Virus record (IMG/VR): IMGVR_UViG_3300031754_000005
Coordinates: 1-58,765 of that record
DNA from: a virus
Direction: 5' to 3' (one strand)
DNA: 58,765 nt
In this document: piece after piece, positions 57,253-58,765 of the stretch
How the letters are laid out: every line of letters begins with the position of its first letter
Position numbering within the stretch: position 1 is the stretch's first letter
Notes under the pieces: generated by a model
The model's database searches: none
What the model was told of the DNA's origin: nothing
Seen by the model: the letters and a program-made list of their open reading frames with translations, nothing else
Program-made: the position numbers and the translations under genes

Positions 57253-57510
57253 ATGGCTGAGCCCTTCTATTGGCGGTACGAAACGAGCGGAGCGCTGCGC
57301 CCCGCCGTCGAGGCGTATCTGGCCGGCGCCGAGCTCTCGGCCGCGCAGATCGCGGTGCTCCGGAACTATCTCCGGCAATGGATCATGGCGCCGGTCTGGC
57401 GTGGCGACGCGGTTGTCGCGCTGCGCGAGAGTATCGAGCTGATCGAGACGCGCGAAGCGATCGACGCCTGGCTCGCGGTCGCGCAGGGCGCGGGGATCGA
57501 TCCACTATGA
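57253..57510 (+). CDS. Conserved early protein (MAEPFYWRYETSGALRPAV type)
   Basis: The 85-residue product has MAEPFYWRYETSGALRPAVE, QIAVLRNYLRQWIMAPVW and AIDAWLAVAQGAGIDPL, a helical pattern known from phage early operons. ATG 57253 has GAGAGC upstream. It is fused in frame to the upstream remnant. Overlaps the next gene by ATGA. Confidence 0.65.
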   Translation: MAEPFYWRYETSGALRPAVEAYLAGAELSAAQIAVLRNYLRQWIMAPVWRGDAVVALRESIELIETREAIDAWLAVAQGAGIDPL

Positions 57511-57776
57511 AGGCGCCGACGTCTGCGATGCCTGACGCCGATGATCCGCCGGGCATCGGTCACAATCGGCCGCCACCGCCTCGCTTCGAGTTGCGCCGCT
57601 CGCGCGGCATCTCGTGCGACTGGACCCACCCAAAGAAGGGGGCGTCAAGGCCGCTGCGCTTCGAACGCTATTGGCGGATCACGCGCGACGGCAAAATCGT
57701 CGATAGCTTTCTCAGGAAGGCGAACGCCGTGCAGATGATCGAGCGACTGAGGGCGCGGGCAAACCGGGATGCCTGA
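57507..57776 (+). CDS. Small phage protein with PPGIGHNRPP motif
   Basis: The 89-residue product has DDPPGIGHNRPPPPRFEL, a motif frequent at the start of alphaproteobacterial phage proteins. A basic beta-type part follows (GISCDWTHPKKGASRPLRFE). It ends 8 bp inside the excisionase gene. Confidence 0.65.
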   Translation: MKAPTSAMPDADDPPGIGHNRPPPPRFELRRSRGISCDWTHPKKGASRPLRFERYWRITRDGKIVDSFLRKANAVQMIERLRARANRDA

Positions 57777-58122
57777 GCGCGCGCCGGTCCTCGAACACAC
57801 GCTGAAGGTCGCCGAGATCGCCGCGCAATATAAGGTGACGCCGCGCATCGTCTATGGCTGGATAGATGATGGCAGGTTGCTCGCGCTGCGCCTGCCGGGA
57901 GGGCGACGCGGTGTTGGCATCCTGCGGGTACGGCGCAAGGATCTCGCCGATTTCGAGCGGCAATGGCTAGGCCAAGGCTCACCGAGCCCCACTACATCCT
58001 CCGACCCCGAGGGCGATACTGGACCCTCAGCTGGACCGACCCCGACACGCGGAAAACTGTTGCCGTTTCAACAGGGCAGACAGAGCGCGCCAAAGCGCAG
58101 ATATGGGCCGACCAGTTCATAG
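57769..58122 (+). CDS. xis: Excisionase-like helix-turn-helix protein
   Basis: The 117-residue product has TLKVAEIAAQYKVTPRIVYG, WIDDGRLLALRLPGGRRGVG and LRVRRKDLADFERQWL, a MerR/excisionase-type helix-turn-helix with wing. It directly precedes and overlaps int by 160 bp. It would bend DNA at attL and attR to favour excision. The C-terminal tail past residue 70 is Pro/Ser-rich and is read in the overlap. Confidence 0.8.
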   Translation: MPERAPVLEHTLKVAEIAAQYKVTPRIVYGWIDDGRLLALRLPGGRRGVGILRVRRKDLADFERQWLGQGSPSPTTSSDPEGDTGPSAGPTPTRGKLLPFQQGRQSAPKRRYGPTSS

Positions 58123-58765
58123 CCGGATGGCAACAGCCCGAGCCGCCGGCGCAACCGATCCTCGCGCAAATCCTCGACGGCTATCTCGCGGCCCGCAAGT
58201 CCTACGTCGCCGCCTACGCCCGGCTGGAATATGCCAGCGCGGTCCTGCGCCGGCATGTCGGAAATCTGGAGCCTCACATGCTGGGGCGGCGCACCTACCG
58301 CGAGCGGCGCGAACAGGAAGGCGTCGCCGATGGGACGATCCGCCGGGAAGTGGGGGTGCTGCGCGCCGCGCTGACCTGGGCGGTGCGGGAGCGCTGGATC
58401 GACCGCGCGCCATTTATCGAGTCGCCGCCCTCGGCGCCGCCGCGCGAGCGGTGGCTGACGCGCAGCGAAGTCGAGGCCCTGATCGCGGCCTGCGCTTCCT
58501 CGCATGCCCGCCGCTTCGTGCTGCTCGCCTACCACACCGCAGCGCGGGCCGGCGCGATCTTCGATCTGACCTGGGACCGGGTAGACCTGGAACACCGTCG
58601 CATCGACTATCGCCGGCCAGGACGCGCCGCCACCAATAAGCGGCGCGCGACGGTGCCGATCAACGGCGTACTGCTGGCCGAGCTGCGCCTCGGGCGGTAT
58701 GCGGAAGTGGAGGACGGTAGAGGCGAGGGGGTGCACGTCGTCGAATTCCGAGGACGCCCGGTGCG
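57963..58765 (+). CDS. int: Tyrosine integrase, N-terminal and central part (continues at 1)
   Basis: ATG 57963 lies inside xis in another frame. The protein starts MARPRLTEPHYILRPRGRYW, followed by an arm-binding domain, a core-binding domain (LAQILDGYLAARKS through GTIRREVGVLRAALTWA) and the first catalytic box with Arg195 (HTAARAGAIFDLTWDRVDL). The frame runs off the window at the repeat end and joins base 1. The complete protein has R195, H289, R292, H298 and Y324. It inserts the phage at the tRNA-Arg end described under attP. Confidence 0.93.
   Translation, partial: MARPRLTEPHYILRPRGRYWTLSWTDPDTRKTVAVSTGQTERAKAQIWADQFIAGWQQPEPPAQPILAQILDGYLAARKSYVAAYARLEYASAVLRRHVGNLEPHMLGRRTYRERREQEGVADGTIRREVGVLRAALTWAVRERWIDRAPFIESPPSAPPRERWLTRSEVEALIAACASSHARRFVLLAYHTAARAGAIFDLTWDRVDLEHRRIDYRRPGRAATNKRRATVPINGVLLAELRLGRYAEVEDGRGEGVHVVEFRGRPV
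58627..58765 (+). repeat. Terminal overlap with positions 1-139
   Basis: Bases 58627-58765 match 1-139 except at two places (T/A at 58637 vs 11, A/C at 58639 vs 13), leaving an exact match of 126 bases. It falls inside int and joining restores a single frame, so it marks circularity of the sequence and not a physical terminal repeat. Confidence 0.9.

Overview
The window reads as one complete, circularly closed genome of a temperate podovirus of an alphaproteobacterium, about 58.6 kb, opened inside its integrase gene. The first 139 bases repeat the last 139 (58627-58765) with two mismatches, and joining the ends restores one 354-residue tyrosine integrase frame. Base composition is high in GC. 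The attP core copies the 3' end of an alphaproteobacterial-type tRNA-Arg(CCG). The capsid genes resemble those of the Bordetella phage BPP-1 group: head-tail connector portal, Bbp17-like major capsid, Bbp16-like cement, Bbp19-like protein and capsid staple. No reverse transcriptase or variable/template repeat pair of a diversity-generating retroelement is visible.

Layout. (1) 51.1 kb through the contig ends to 0.4 kb, + strand: an early operon of tightly overlapping small genes, a PD-(D/E)XK exonuclease, a Sak4-like ATPase, a leucine-rich repeat protein, excisionase and integrase. (2) 0.4-1.1 kb: attachment region with attP, a tRNA-like element and several hairpins. (3) 1.1-3.9 kb, + strand: a damaged cytosine-5 methyltransferase, a lipoprotein-like gene, a winged-helix/AT-hook protein and a gp49/gp66-family gene. 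(4) 45.4 down to 3.9 kb, - strand: packaging (small and large terminase), portal, scaffold, major capsid, cement, small packaged or decorating proteins, a long block of fibre-like genes, four tail-adaptor paralogues, nozzle, internal virion proteins, two very large ejection-type proteins, and a membrane-protein cluster that is the best lysis candidate. (5) 51.0 down to 45.5 kb, - strand: a Cro-like regulator, a replication-type protein, an N6A/N4C methyltransferase, an HNH-like protein, a second regulator and a serine recombinase.

Control seems to centre on a divergent promoter near 51.05 kb, where two opposed -35 boxes form one palindrome next to the Cro-like gene. No CI/S24-type repressor was recognised, and no stand-alone endolysin. 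The most unusual features are: five fibre or decoration proteins with Sec-type signal peptides; a lytic transglycosylase fused to an SGNH-like hydrolase; four adjacent adaptor paralogues; a C-terminal YDH tag shared by the scaffold and two small proteins; a leucine-rich repeat gene built from 60-bp cassettes that vary mainly at predicted surface positions; a type II tRNA whose anticodon reads UUA; and several single-base lesions that could be real decay or sequence error.
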